A stretch of 41,328 bases of DNA. It comes from Pseudomonas sp. AL03 (GTDB lineage: Bacteria; Pseudomonadota; Gammaproteobacteria; Pseudomonadales; Pseudomonadaceae). The position numbers were made by a program, and so were the translations under genes. Each line of letters opens with the position of its first letter. The stretch's first letter is position 1. This document shows positions 29,083-37,327 of this stretch, in pieces. The stretch is taken from assembly GCF_029960815.1 (NCBI RefSeq), contig NZ_JASBRE010000041.1:1-41328 (forward strand). Reading direction: 5' to 3'. The notes beneath the pieces are model-generated. The model was given only the letters and a program-made list of their open reading frames with translations, made no database searches and was not told the DNA's origin.

Positions 29083-31929
29083 ATGGATAAGACCTACCAG
29101 CCGCACGCCATTGAAACTTCCTGGTACAACACCTGGGAGTCAGAGAATTACTTCGCCCCGCAAGGCGCGGGCGAGTCCTACACCATTATGATCCCGCCGC
29201 CGAACGTCACCGGCAGCCTGCACATGGGTCACGGCTTCAACAACGCGATCATGGACGCCCTGATCCGTTTCCGTCGCATGCAGGGTCGCAACACCCTTTG
29301 GCAACCGGGTACCGACCACGCCGGTATCGCCACGCAAATGCTGGTGGAGCGTCAACTCGAAGCCCAGGGCCAGAATCGTCACGATCTGGGCCGCGAAAAA
29401 TTCCTCGATAAAGTCTGGGAATGGAAGGATCAGTCTGGCGGCAACATCAGCCGTCAGATCCGACGCCTCGGCTCGTCCGTGGACTGGAGCCGCGAGCGCT
29501 TCACCATGGACGATGGCCTCTCGGAATCGGTGAAAGAAGCCTTTGTGCGTCTGCACGAAGACGGCCTGATCTACCGCGGCAAGCGCCTGGTCAACTGGGA
29601 CACCAAGCTGCACACGGCGATTTCCGACCTCGAAGTGGAAAACCACGATGAGAAAGGTTTCCTGTGGAACCTGAAATACCCGCTGGCCGACGGTGCCAAG
29701 ACCGCTGAAGGCAACGATTACCTGATCGTCGCGACCACTCGTCCGGAAACCATGCTCGGCGACGCCGCCGTAGCGGTTAACCCGAACGATGAACGCTACC
29801 AGGCCCTGATCGGCAAATTTGTCGAGCTGCCGCTGGTCGGCCGCCGCATTCCGATCATCGCCGACGATTACTGCGATCCAGAATTCGGCACCGGCTGCGT
29901 GAAAATCACCCCGGCCCACGATTTCAACGACTACGAAGTTGGCAAGCGCCACCACCTGCCGCTGCTGAACATCTTCGACAAGAACGCCGCTGTATTGCCG
30001 GCCTGTCAGGTGTTCAACCTCGACGGCACGCTCAACGAAAGCATCGACGGCAAGATCCCGGCCGAATACGCCGGCCTCGACCGTTTTGAAGCGCGCAAGC
30101 AGATCGTTGCTGCGTTCGATGCTGCCGGCCTCTTGGTCAGCGTCAACGATCACGCCCTGAAAGTGCCGAAAGGCGACCGTTCCGGGACCATCATCGAGCC
30201 ATGGCTGACCGACCAGTGGTACGTGTCGACCAAGCCATTGGCCGAGCCTGCGATTGCCGCCGTTGAAGACGGCCGCATTCAGTTCGTGCCCAAGCAATAC
30301 GAAAACATGTACTTCTCGTGGATGCGCGACATCCAGGATTGGTGCATCAGCCGTCAGCTGTGGTGGGGCCACCGGATTCCGGCCTGGTACGACGAGTCGG
30401 GCAAGGTCTATGTCGGTCGCGACGAAGCCGAAGTCCGTGCCAAGCACAACCTCGGCCCGGACATTGCCCTGCAACAGGACAACGACGTTCTCGACACTTG
30501 GTTCAGTTCCGGCCTGTGGACGTTCTCCACGCTCGGCTGGCCTGAGCAGACCGAATTCCTGAAGAAATTCCATTCCACCGACGTGCTGGTCACCGGCTTC
30601 GACATCATTTTCTTCTGGGTTGCCCGGATGATCATGCTCACCATGCACTTGGTGAAGAACGAAGACGGCACGCCGCAGGTTCCGTTCAAGACCGTTTATG
30701 TTCACGGTCTGGTGCGCGATGGCCAGGGCCAGAAGATGTCCAAGTCCAAGGGCAACGTTCTGGACCCGCTGGACATCATCGACGGTATCGAGCTGGAAGC
30801 GCTGGTGCAGAAACGCACCTCCGGCATGATGCAGCCGAAACTGGCGAAGAAGATCGAGAAGCAGACCCGCGACGAATTCGCCGACGGCATCGCCAGCTAC
30901 GGCACTGACGCCCTGCGTTTCACCTTTTGCTCGCTGGCCTCCACCGGTCGCGACATCAAGTTCGACATGGGCCGCGTTGAAGGCTATCGCAACTTCTGTA
31001 ACAAGATCTGGAACGCCGCGCGCTACGTGCTGGACAAGGGCGAAGACTGCGGCCAGAACGGCGAGGCTTACGAGCTGTCGCTGGCGGATCGCTGGATCAT
31101 TTCGCAGCTGCAACGCACCGAAGCCGAAGTGACCCGTCAACTCGATCAGTTCCGTTTCGACCTGGCCGCGCAAGCCTTGTACGAGTTCATCTGGAACCAG
31201 TATTGCGACTGGTACCTGGAACTCTCCAAGCCTGTGCTGTGGGACGAGAACGGTCCGATCGAGCGTCAACGTGGCACACGTCGCACGCTGGTTCGGGTGC
31301 TGGAAGTTGCCCTGCGTCTGGCGCACCCGTTCATGCCGTTCATCACCGAAGAAATCTGGCAGCGCATCGCGCCGCTGGCCGGTATCGAAGGCAAGACGAT
31401 CATGCTGCAACCCTGGCCAGTGGCCAATGAAGAGCGCATCGATCCGGCCGCCGAGAACGACATCGAATGGCTCAAGGAGTTGATGCTCGGCACGCGCAAC
31501 ATCCGTGGCGAAATGAACATCGGTCCAGGCAAGCCGCTGAACCTGTTCCTGAAAAACGTCAGCGCCGAAGATCAGCGTCGTCTCACCGAGAACGAAGCCT
31601 TGCTGAAGAAGCTGGCTCGCCTCGAATCGATCACCGTGTTGGCCGCCGGCGAAGAAGCGCCGCTGTCCGCCACGGCTCTGGTCGGCGAGATGGAAGTGCT
31701 GGTGCCGATGGCTGGCCTGATCGATAAAGATGCCGAGCTGGCGCGTCTTGACAAGGAAATCCTGCGTCTGCAGGGCGAAGTTCAGCGCGTGGGTGGCAAG
31801 CTGTCCAACGCTGGCTTCGTCGACAAGGCTCCAGCCGAAGTCATCGACAAGGAACGCGCCAAACTGGCCGAGGCTGAACAGGCTTTGGGCAAATTGGCGG
31901 AGCAGCATGCGCGGATTGCCAGCCTGTAA
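29083..31929 (+). CDS. valS: Valyl-tRNA synthetase
   Basis: The 948-residue class I synthetase charges tRNA-Val. The HIGH-type sequence is LHMGH at residues 46-50 and the KMSKS loop is KMSKSKGN from K551. The CP1 editing domain that hydrolyses mischarged Thr-tRNA lies in between (TTRPETMLGDAAVAV). The anticodon-binding helical domain and a C-terminal coiled coil (LDKEILRLQGEVQRVGGKL) complete the normal ValS layout. A TATACT box about 45 bases upstream may be its -10. A strong terminator follows. Confidence 0.98.
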   Translation: MDKTYQPHAIETSWYNTWESENYFAPQGAGESYTIMIPPPNVTGSLHMGHGFNNAIMDALIRFRRMQGRNTLWQPGTDHAGIATQMLVERQLEAQGQNRHDLGREKFLDKVWEWKDQSGGNISRQIRRLGSSVDWSRERFTMDDGLSESVKEAFVRLHEDGLIYRGKRLVNWDTKLHTAISDLEVENHDEKGFLWNLKYPLADGAKTAEGNDYLIVATTRPETMLGDAAVAVNPNDERYQALIGKFVELPLVGRRIPIIADDYCDPEFGTGCVKITPAHDFNDYEVGKRHHLPLLNIFDKNAAVLPACQVFNLDGTLNESIDGKIPAEYAGLDRFEARKQIVAAFDAAGLLVSVNDHALKVPKGDRSGTIIEPWLTDQWYVSTKPLAEPAIAAVEDGRIQFVPKQYENMYFSWMRDIQDWCISRQLWWGHRIPAWYDESGKVYVGRDEAEVRAKHNLGPDIALQQDNDVLDTWFSSGLWTFSTLGWPEQTEFLKKFHSTDVLVTGFDIIFFWVARMIMLTMHLVKNEDGTPQVPFKTVYVHGLVRDGQGQKMSKSKGNVLDPLDIIDGIELEALVQKRTSGMMQPKLAKKIEKQTRDEFADGIASYGTDALRFTFCSLASTGRDIKFDMGRVEGYRNFCNKIWNAARYVLDKGEDCGQNGEAYELSLADRWIISQLQRTEAEVTRQLDQFRFDLAAQALYEFIWNQYCDWYLELSKPVLWDENGPIERQRGTRRTLVRVLEVALRLAHPFMPFITEEIWQRIAPLAGIEGKTIMLQPWPVANEERIDPAAENDIEWLKELMLGTRNIRGEMNIGPGKPLNLFLKNVSAEDQRRLTENEALLKKLARLESITVLAAGEEAPLSATALVGEMEVLVPMAGLIDKDAELARLDKEILRLQGEVQRVGGKLSNAGFVDKAPAEVIDKERAKLAEAEQALGKLAEQHARIASL

Positions 31930-31947
31930 CGGCAAATCGCAATGAAC

Positions 31948-31977
31948 AAGGGAGGCCCGAAATGGCCTCCCTTTTTT
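31948..31977 (+). terminator. Rho-independent terminator after valS
   Basis: AAGGGAGGCC (31948-31957) and GGCCTCCCTT (31964-31973) form a 10-bp stem with a six-base loop, followed by TTTTTT. It begins 18 bp after the valS stop. Confidence 0.93.
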
Positions 31978-32000
31978 GTGCCTGCCCCTTTTCGCTTTCT

Positions 32001-32088
32001 GTAGGAGCGAGGCTTGCCCGCGAAGAACGATAACGCGGTCTACCTGATTGACCATGTCGCGTCCTTCGCGGGCAAGCCTCGCTCCTAC
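32001..32088. repeat. REPIN of the GTAGGAGCGAGGCTTGCCCG family
   Basis: The 25-base arm at 32001-32025 (GTAGGAGCGAGGCTTGCCCG, then CGAAG) is repeated exactly in inverse at 32064-32088. This is a different REP subfamily from the GTGGGAGCGAGCTTGCTCGC type found at 10330, 19312 and 28896. It lies between the valS terminator and rlmF. Confidence 0.9.
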
Positions 32089-32163
32089 GGGAGGATCCCC
32101 GCGTTGCCATCGACTGTGGGACAATACCCGCCACTTTTAGCCATACCCGAATCGACAACGCCC

Positions 32164-33186
32164 ATGAACGCCCCCCGTACACCAAGACCTGCGCGCAAGA
32201 AGCCTGACACCGCCACCCCGGCCAAAGCCGTGGAGCCTCGTGAGAAGGCCAGCCTGCATCCGCGCAACCGCCATCAGGGTCGTTACGACTTCCCGGCGTT
32301 GATCAAAACCACGCCGGAACTGGCGAAGTTCGTGATCATCAACCCGTATGGCAAGGAAAGTATCGACTTCGCCAGCCCGGACGCGGTGCGTGTGTTCAAC
32401 CGGGCGCTGCTCAAATCGTTCTATGGCATCGCCCACTGGGACATCCCGGCCGATTACCTCTGCCCCCCGGTTCCGGGCCGTGCCGATTACGTGCATTTCC
32501 TGGCCGACCTGCTGGCCAGCGTCAACGACGGCGAGATCCCGCGCGGCGCGCCGGTCAAGGTGCTCGATATCGGCATGGGCGCAAACTGCGTCTATCCGCT
32601 GATCGGCTACAGCGACTACCGCTGGCACTTCCTCGGCTCGGAAGTCGACCCGACGGCCGTGGCCGCTGCCAAAGCCATCGTGCAGTCGAACGGGCTGAAC
32701 AAAGCCATCCAGTTGCGTCTGCAAAGCAATCCCAAGCACATTCTGCTGGGCCTGCTGGAACCCGGCGAACGCTTTGACCTGACCATGTGCAACCCGCCGT
32801 TCCACGCATCTATGGACGAGGCCACCAAGGGCAGCGAGCGTAAATGGCGCGCGCTGGGCCGTGCCGACCCGAAACGCAAGCTGCCAGTGCTGAACTTTGG
32901 CGGTCAATCGGCCGAACTGTGGTGTGAAGGCGGCGAAGCACGGTTTGTGACGCAATTGATCGCCGAAAGCGCCCATTTCCAGCACAAAGTACTGTGGTTC
33001 AGCACCCTGGTTTCGAAGGCCTCGAACCTGCCGGCGATCCAGACGGCGCTGAAAAAGGCGGGCGTACTGGAAAGCCAGGTCGTGGAAATGTCCCAAGGGC
33101 AGAAGCAAAGCCGCTTCGTCGCCTGGACCTTCCAAACCAAATCCGAGCAACAAACCTGGCGCGAACGCTGGGCTCGCAAAAGCTGA
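32164..33186 (+). CDS. rlmF: 23S rRNA (adenine-1618-N6)-methyltransferase
   Basis: The 340-residue protein transfers a methyl group from SAM to N6 of A1618 in 23S rRNA. A basic, low-complexity N-terminus (RPARKKP...KASLHPRNRHQGRYDF) leads into a Rossmann methyltransferase: SAM-binding VLDIGMGANCVYPL, the acidic FLGSEVDPTAVAAAK, and the catalytic MCNPPFH (NPPF motif). HPRNRHQGRYDF is a hallmark of RlmF. The start at 32164 is chosen because it follows the REPIN and gives the expected N-terminus; an upstream frame would begin inside the repeat. Confidence 0.94.
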   Translation: MNAPRTPRPARKKPDTATPAKAVEPREKASLHPRNRHQGRYDFPALIKTTPELAKFVIINPYGKESIDFASPDAVRVFNRALLKSFYGIAHWDIPADYLCPPVPGRADYVHFLADLLASVNDGEIPRGAPVKVLDIGMGANCVYPLIGYSDYRWHFLGSEVDPTAVAAAKAIVQSNGLNKAIQLRLQSNPKHILLGLLEPGERFDLTMCNPPFHASMDEATKGSERKWRALGRADPKRKLPVLNFGGQSAELWCEGGEARFVTQLIAESAHFQHKVLWFSTLVSKASNLPAIQTALKKAGVLESQVVEMSQGQKQSRFVAWTFQTKSEQQTWRERWARKS

Positions 33187-33242
33187 GTAGCAACTGAAAC
33201 AGCGATTGGCCCCTGGTCAATCGCTGAATCGCAGACGCAAAA

Positions 33243-33281
33243 AAACCGTGCCCGGATTGCTCCGGAGCACGGTTTTTTTTA
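33243..33281. terminator. Bidirectional terminator between rlmF and the HU gene
   Basis: AAACCGTGC (33243-33251) pairs with GCACGGTTT, with a nested CCGG/CCGG stem in the loop. A T-run follows on the plus strand and a run of A precedes it (T-run on the minus strand), so it can end rlmF from one side and the HU gene from the other. Confidence 0.9.
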
Positions 33282-33288
33282 CTGCGTC

Positions 33289-33570
33289 TTACTTGTTAAC
33301 AGCGTCGGTCAGGCCTTTGGCCACAACCAGCTTGATAACTTTCTTGGCAGCGATTTCGATGGCAGCGCCAGTCGAAGGGTTGCGGCCAGTACGGGCAGGA
33401 CGCTCGGTCACTTTCAGTTTGCCGATACCTGGCAGAGTGATTTCGCCGCCGTTTTCCAGCTGATCGGCAACGATTTGGCCCAGTTGGTCCAAAGCATTAC
33501 GCGCGGTGGTTTTTGGCGCGTCGATAGCTTCAGCGATGTCGGCGATCAGTTGGTCTTTAGTAAGAGCCAT
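33289..33570 (-). CDS. HU-family DNA-binding protein
   Basis: The 93-residue protein bends and compacts DNA. It begins MALTKDQLIADIAEA, has the helical dimerisation part (to about residue 40) and the DNA-binding beta-arm with GIGKLKVTERPARTGRNPSTG, the HU signature. It ends with a slightly longer tail than the 90-residue HU-alpha/beta proteins. The ATG at 33568-33570 has AAGGAA seven bases upstream. By synteny (next to rlmF and yejK) it may be HupN, a third HU paralogue of pseudomonads, but this relies on memory. It is divergent from yejK. Confidence 0.93.
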   Translation of the reverse strand: MALTKDQLIADIAEAIDAPKTTARNALDQLGQIVADQLENGGEITLPGIGKLKVTERPARTGRNPSTGAAIEIAAKKVIKLVVAKGLTDAVNK

Positions 33571-33964
33571 GTAGTGTTCCTTCCCTATCAAATTCATATG
33601 GATTGCAGAGTGCAGTGTCAGCCATCGAGCCAGATCTTCTGGATCTGGCACCCTCGGCCAATAACCACGGGATCGGGGTTATAGATACCGAAATCAGGGT
33701 TTGGTTCGACCTGACAAATGCTGAATGCACGCTTAACGCAGTGACTTCGCGTAAGACCGGCCAAAACTAGCACAGAGACGGGGAAATATCCGCCTCTAGC
33801 TACCCAAATGGTCAGCTTTATTACCCTAAAACCGTAAAAAACAGCATAAGCGTCATCGGACACCCGCGAATCGCCCTTCGTGCCGCGCCGAAACCAGTGG
33901 TTGCGGTACACTGAGCGCTTTTTCGGGGAGCACGCCCTCCTCTCTTCAATCAGCCGAGAAGCCC
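33571..33964. promoter_or_regulatory. 394-bp divergent spacer between the HU gene and yejK
   Basis: This gap probably carries the promoters of both genes. A hairpin of 8 bp, GCCAGATC with GATCTGGC around TTCTG, lies at about 33630-33650. On the minus strand a reading frame is open from about 33770 down to a TGA at 33618-33620, with an apparently protein-like end (QVEPNPDFGIYNPDP and VVIGRGCQIQKIWLDG), but no ribosome site or good start is seen. Otherwise it is A+T-richer than its neighbours. No convincing -35/-10 pair was found. Confidence 0.4.
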
Positions 33965-34969
33965 ATGCCGATCCGTCATTGCATCGTCCACCTGATCGAC
34001 AAAAAACCCGACGGCACACCAGCAGTTCTCCATGCTCGCGACGAAGCACTGCCCGAGTCGAGCGCCATCGAGTACATGCTTGCCGACCTCAACGAGAGCT
34101 ACAACGCCAAACAAGGCAAGGCCTGGGGTTTCTTCCATGCCGAGTCCGGGGCGCATCCGTTCAGCGGCTGGCTGAAGGAATACCTCGATGGCGGCAAGGA
34201 TTTCACCGCGTTTAGCCGTGTGGCGGTAGAACATCTGCAAAAGCTGATGGAAGAGTCGAACCTCTCTGTGGGCGGTCATGTGCTGTTTGCGCATTACCAA
34301 CAAGGCATGACCGACTACCTGGCGATCGCCCTGCTGCACCACAGTGAAGGCGTTGCAGTGACCGATCAGCTGGACGTGACCCCGTCCCGGCATCTGGATT
34401 TGGGCCAACTGCATCTGGCGGCGCGGATCAACGTCTCCGAATGGCAGAACAACAAGCAGTCCAAGCAGTACATTTCGTTCATCAAAGGCAAGAACGGCAA
34501 AAAGGTTTCGGAGTATTTCCGCGACTTCATCGGCTGCCAGGAAGGCGTCGACGGCCCGGGCGAAACCCGCACCTTGCTCAAGGCGTTCAGCGACTTCGTC
34601 GAAAGCGAAGACCTGCCGGAAGAATCCGCCCGCGAGAAAACCAAGACTCTGGTGAATTACGCCAGCAGTCAGGCAAAAATGGGCGAACCCATGGGCCTGG
34701 AAGAACTCTCGGAGCTGATCGACGAAGAACGCCCGAAAGCCTTCTACGACCACATTCGCAGCAAAGACTATGGCCTGTCGCCGGAGATCCCGGCAGATAA
34801 GCGCACCCTCAACCAGTTCCGTCGCTTCACCGGTCGCGCCGAAGGCCTGTCGATCAGCTTCGAAGCGCACCTGTTGGGCTCGAAGATCGAATACGACGAA
34901 GAAGCCGGCACGCTGATCATCAAAGGCCTGCCGACCCAACTCACCGACCAGCTCAAGCGACGTAACTGA
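33965..34969 (+). CDS. yejK: Nucleoid-associated protein YejK (NdpA)
   Basis: The 334-residue protein belongs to the NdpA family, which sits on the nucleoid and in E. coli influences topoisomerase IV. It starts MPIRHCIVHLIDKKPDG and keeps VGGHVLFAHYQQGMTDYLAIALL and ISFIKGKNGKKVSEYFRDFIGC, both family marks. The length is standard. It is divergent from the HU gene, a pairing of two nucleoid proteins, and its TGA overlaps the ATG of the glutaredoxin gene (TGATG). Confidence 0.95.
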   Translation: MPIRHCIVHLIDKKPDGTPAVLHARDEALPESSAIEYMLADLNESYNAKQGKAWGFFHAESGAHPFSGWLKEYLDGGKDFTAFSRVAVEHLQKLMEESNLSVGGHVLFAHYQQGMTDYLAIALLHHSEGVAVTDQLDVTPSRHLDLGQLHLAARINVSEWQNNKQSKQYISFIKGKNGKKVSEYFRDFIGCQEGVDGPGETRTLLKAFSDFVESEDLPEESAREKTKTLVNYASSQAKMGEPMGLEELSELIDEERPKAFYDHIRSKDYGLSPEIPADKRTLNQFRRFTGRAEGLSISFEAHLLGSKIEYDEEAGTLIIKGLPTQLTDQLKRRN

Positions 34970-35319
34970 TGCTCGGTGGCGTGCTGAAGAAAATCCTGCT
35001 GATCTTGCTGGTGGTCGTGGTTTATCAGAACTGGGGCAAGATCGAGCGGGTGTTCCACCCGGCGCAAGTGGTGTCCGAGCAGACTCAGGCCAAGGCCAAC
35101 GTCGTGCTCTACGCCACCGAATGGTGCGGATACTGCAAATTGACCCGGCGCTTTCTCGACCAGAAAGGCATTCCGTACAAGGAATTCGATATCGAGAAAG
35201 ATGCCGAGGCGCGCAAGGCTTATGAGGCGCTGGGTGGCGGCGGGATTCCGATCATCGATGTGAACGGGACGTTGATTCGCGGGTATGACCCGGATGCGAT
35301 TCTCGCGGCCCTAAAATAA
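34969..35319 (+). CDS. Membrane-anchored glutaredoxin-like protein
   Basis: The 116-residue protein has one N-terminal hydrophobic segment (KKILLILLVVVVYQNW, residues 8-23), a short linker, and a thioredoxin-fold glutaredoxin domain with EWCGYC (redox cysteines of CxxC), a GIP motif with cis-proline (GGGGIPIIDVNG) and a GYDPDAI end. The anchor without a cleavage site suggests it is tethered to the inner membrane; the facing side is not determined here. It begins in the TGA of yejK by a one-base overlap and is therefore coupled to it. Confidence 0.9.
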   Translation: MLGGVLKKILLILLVVVVYQNWGKIERVFHPAQVVSEQTQAKANVVLYATEWCGYCKLTRRFLDQKGIPYKEFDIEKDAEARKAYEALGGGGIPIIDVNGTLIRGYDPDAILAALK

Positions 35320-35345
35320 TTCGATCGGGGTAATTAATACTTGTG

Positions 35346-36281
35346 TCAGCGTGCCTCGATGCGGAACCCGAACCGCGGAAAATGCACATGCACCAACCCG
35401 CCACGCTCGTCTTCACGGCGCAAAATCAATTCCTCACGCCCCGCAAACAGCAGCTCACCGGCCACCGAATCAACGCCGTAGTCAGTGGCCGCAATCACCA
35501 CCAATTGGCCCACCTCAAACCCGTTCGGCTCATCGAACTGCTCATCCGGCAATGCGGCCGGTGTGGCATTACGCGCGACCTCCAGCGCCTCCTCGGACGT
35601 CATCTCGCTGAACGCGCCATGACCGAAGCCCATCACGCGCCCGAACCATGCGCTGACCGCGGGATAGGCATCAACCAACGGTGAAGTTACCGGTGTGGCT
35701 TTGAGGAACCACAGCGGATGGGCCAGGGCAAAGTCGGCAATCGACGGCTCGCCGAACAGGAAGTCGCCCTGTTCGCGCTGAAGCTGCTGCTCCAGACGTC
35801 CCATGATCGTCGGCCATTGATGCTTGGCCTGCTCTGCGGACAAACGTGTAGCGCTGCCTCCACTGAACAGCCCGGCGCGATCGGCCATGAATGCCTTGAT
35901 CGCCTCTGGCGGTAATGCGCCAAAGCGCACGGCCACCGATTCCGGCTGAAACACCAGGCTCACTGCATGCTGGAACACCACAGAATCTGCCCACGCTGCG
36001 AACGTCGCGGCGATCATTTCCTGACCTTCCGGGAAGAACGCCGGCAAGGCTTTTTCCTGTTCCAGACGGCGGGCGATCAGCGACGTGTCGCAATAGATAT
36101 CTGCGCCAATCTGCAACACCGGTGTCTTGCGGTAGCCGCCGGTCAACGCCGTCAGATCAGGTTTTGGCATCACCGGCGAGATCTTCACCGAGCGCCAGGA
36201 CAGCCCCTTGAAACCCAGCAGCAGGCGGGCCTTTTCGGCGAAAGGGGACGTCGGGTAATGATGAAGAATTAACTCTGACAT
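35346..36281 (-). CDS. Glutathione S-transferase-family protein with C-terminal extension
   Basis: The 311-residue protein has a GST N-terminal thioredoxin fold (MSELILHHYPTSPFAEKARLLLGF, then KTPVLQIGADIYCDTSLIARRLE) and an alpha-helical C-terminal half to about residue 215. A further 90 residues (EVGQLVVIAATDYGVDSVAGELL and GGLVHVHFPRFGF) form what looks like a beta-rich extra domain. The SPF position could hold a catalytic serine. The start at 36281 gives the canonical GST beginning; an upstream ATG 15 codons earlier is not needed. Substrate is unknown. It is convergent with the glutaredoxin gene. Confidence 0.88.
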   Translation of the reverse strand: MSELILHHYPTSPFAEKARLLLGFKGLSWRSVKISPVMPKPDLTALTGGYRKTPVLQIGADIYCDTSLIARRLEQEKALPAFFPEGQEMIAATFAAWADSVVFQHAVSLVFQPESVAVRFGALPPEAIKAFMADRAGLFSGGSATRLSAEQAKHQWPTIMGRLEQQLQREQGDFLFGEPSIADFALAHPLWFLKATPVTSPLVDAYPAVSAWFGRVMGFGHGAFSEMTSEEALEVARNATPAALPDEQFDEPNGFEVGQLVVIAATDYGVDSVAGELLFAGREELILRREDERGGLVHVHFPRFGFRIEAR

Positions 36282-36368
36282 GCTCGGCTCCGCCGCTGGG
36301 AAAGGAATCCGCAGCTTAGCGCGCAATACGCCAGCAGCCTACAGATCTGCCTGATGGGCACTGATCAT

Positions 36369-36680
36369 TCAGATTGATAAGCCCGCAGAAAAGGTCGTCA
36401 CCAGACATTCCTTGGCGCTTTTCTTGAGTTTTTTGATCAAGCGTTCCTGACGCAGCGCTTCGCTTTTGTCGCGACAAACTTCGGTGTAAACCAAGGCCAC
36501 GGCTGGGCTGGAGAGGAAGAATCGCGCACCCTTGCCGCTCTGGTGAGTGGCGAATCGGCGCACGGGATCATCGCTGATCCCGCAGTAGAGCGAACCATTG
36601 GCCGCGCGTACGAGGTAGACGAACCAGGGTTTGCTCACCGGCGTATCGGCATCGACGGAGATTTCGCAGAGGGTGTTCAC
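36369..36680 (-). CDS. GIY-YIG domain protein, YhbQ/UPF0213 type
   Basis: The 103-residue protein has a single GIY-YIG nuclease domain: WFVYLVRAANGSLYCGISDDPVRRFATHQSGKGARF places the two diagnostic tyrosines in YLV and LYCGI, with a conserved arginine (DPVRR) and a C-terminal basic helix. Related YhbQ proteins have been proposed to act in DNA repair, but a cellular role is not established. It stands alone between the GST-like gene and the NTF2-like gene on the same strand. Confidence 0.9.
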   Translation of the reverse strand: MNTLCEISVDADTPVSKPWFVYLVRAANGSLYCGISDDPVRRFATHQSGKGARFFLSSPAVALVYTEVCRDKSEALRQERLIKKLKKSAKECLVTTFSAGLSI

Positions 36681-36720
36681 GTGACGATCAAGGCTTGAAA
36701 GGAAACAAGCCGCGATCTTA

Positions 36721-37191
36721 TCAGCGACTGGCCTGGAATGCCTTCAGCCCCTTCAAGGCCTGAGCACGAACGGCGTTTCTCACCAACGGCGTCCAGCCCA
36801 GCAGCAGACCTTTAGTGCCCAGCGCCTGTCGAGACCAAGTCCACATGTCGAAGCTGTCGTGATGCTCGCAGATCTTGCCATCGCGAAAAAAGAAGCGAGC
36901 CTGAATATCGTTGACCACCGTGTTGCCGGTCTGGCTGAACAGGTACGTTGCCACCCAATGGGCACCGCCCGTGCGCTCATCGCTGCGCACGTTATCGAAC
37001 GTCAGGGAAAAGTCCTTGGCCCGGGTGGTGAGCATGCGCCACATGTCGCCGGCATCGCGGCCATGCAGCTCGCCGAACGCTGGATCACTGAACACCACGT
37101 CATCGGTATAGCAGGCACTCATGGCCTCGGCATCCAGCCGCTGGAAGGCTTGGTAGAACTGGGTGATCAATGCGCTGTGGGCATCACTCAT
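36721..37191 (-). CDS. NTF2-like (SnoaL-type) protein
   Basis: The 156-residue protein has the cone-shaped NTF2 fold pattern: ALITQFYQAFQRLDAEAMSACYTDDVVFSDPAFGELHGRDAG at the N-terminus, then beta strands ending with CEHHDSFDMWTWSRQALG. No enzyme activity can be assigned; such folds act as isomerases, hydrolases or binding proteins. The ATG at 37189-37191 has GGGAG eight bases upstream. A 12-bp tandem repeat lies just upstream. The gene is downstream of the MFS permease gene on the same strand. Confidence 0.85.
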   Translation of the reverse strand: MSDAHSALITQFYQAFQRLDAEAMSACYTDDVVFSDPAFGELHGRDAGDMWRMLTTRAKDFSLTFDNVRSDERTGGAHWVATYLFSQTGNTVVNDIQARFFFRDGKICEHHDSFDMWTWSRQALGTKGLLLGWTPLVRNAVRAQALKGLKAFQASR

Positions 37192-37207
37192 GGGCAGGCT
37201 CCCTGAT

Positions 37208-37238
37208 GTGCAAATAGAGGTGCAAATAGAGGTGCAAA
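37208..37238. repeat. 12-bp tandem repeat upstream of the NTF2-like gene
   Basis: GTGCAAATAGAG occurs twice in direct repeat (37208-37219 and 37220-37231), followed by a third partial copy GTGCAAA (37232-37238). It lies in the leader of the NTF2-like gene, where slipped-strand changes in copy number could alter the spacing. Confidence 0.8.
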
Positions 37239-37327
37239 GTGGTTTCAAAAGACTGCCTGCACGATAGTCAACAAACGCCTGGAACACTATCGGCATTCGT
37301 GGGCCGAATACCGACAGTGCGCGGGTG

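Noticed and set aside
29140..32124. 994-codon minus-strand frame opposite valS
   Set aside because: Antisense of valS; it crosses the valS terminator and a REPIN, so cannot be a real gene.
33660..33730. tRNA-like GGTTCGACC in the HU-yejK spacer
   Set aside because: No acceptor, D or anticodon arm of the right size can be built around it on either strand.
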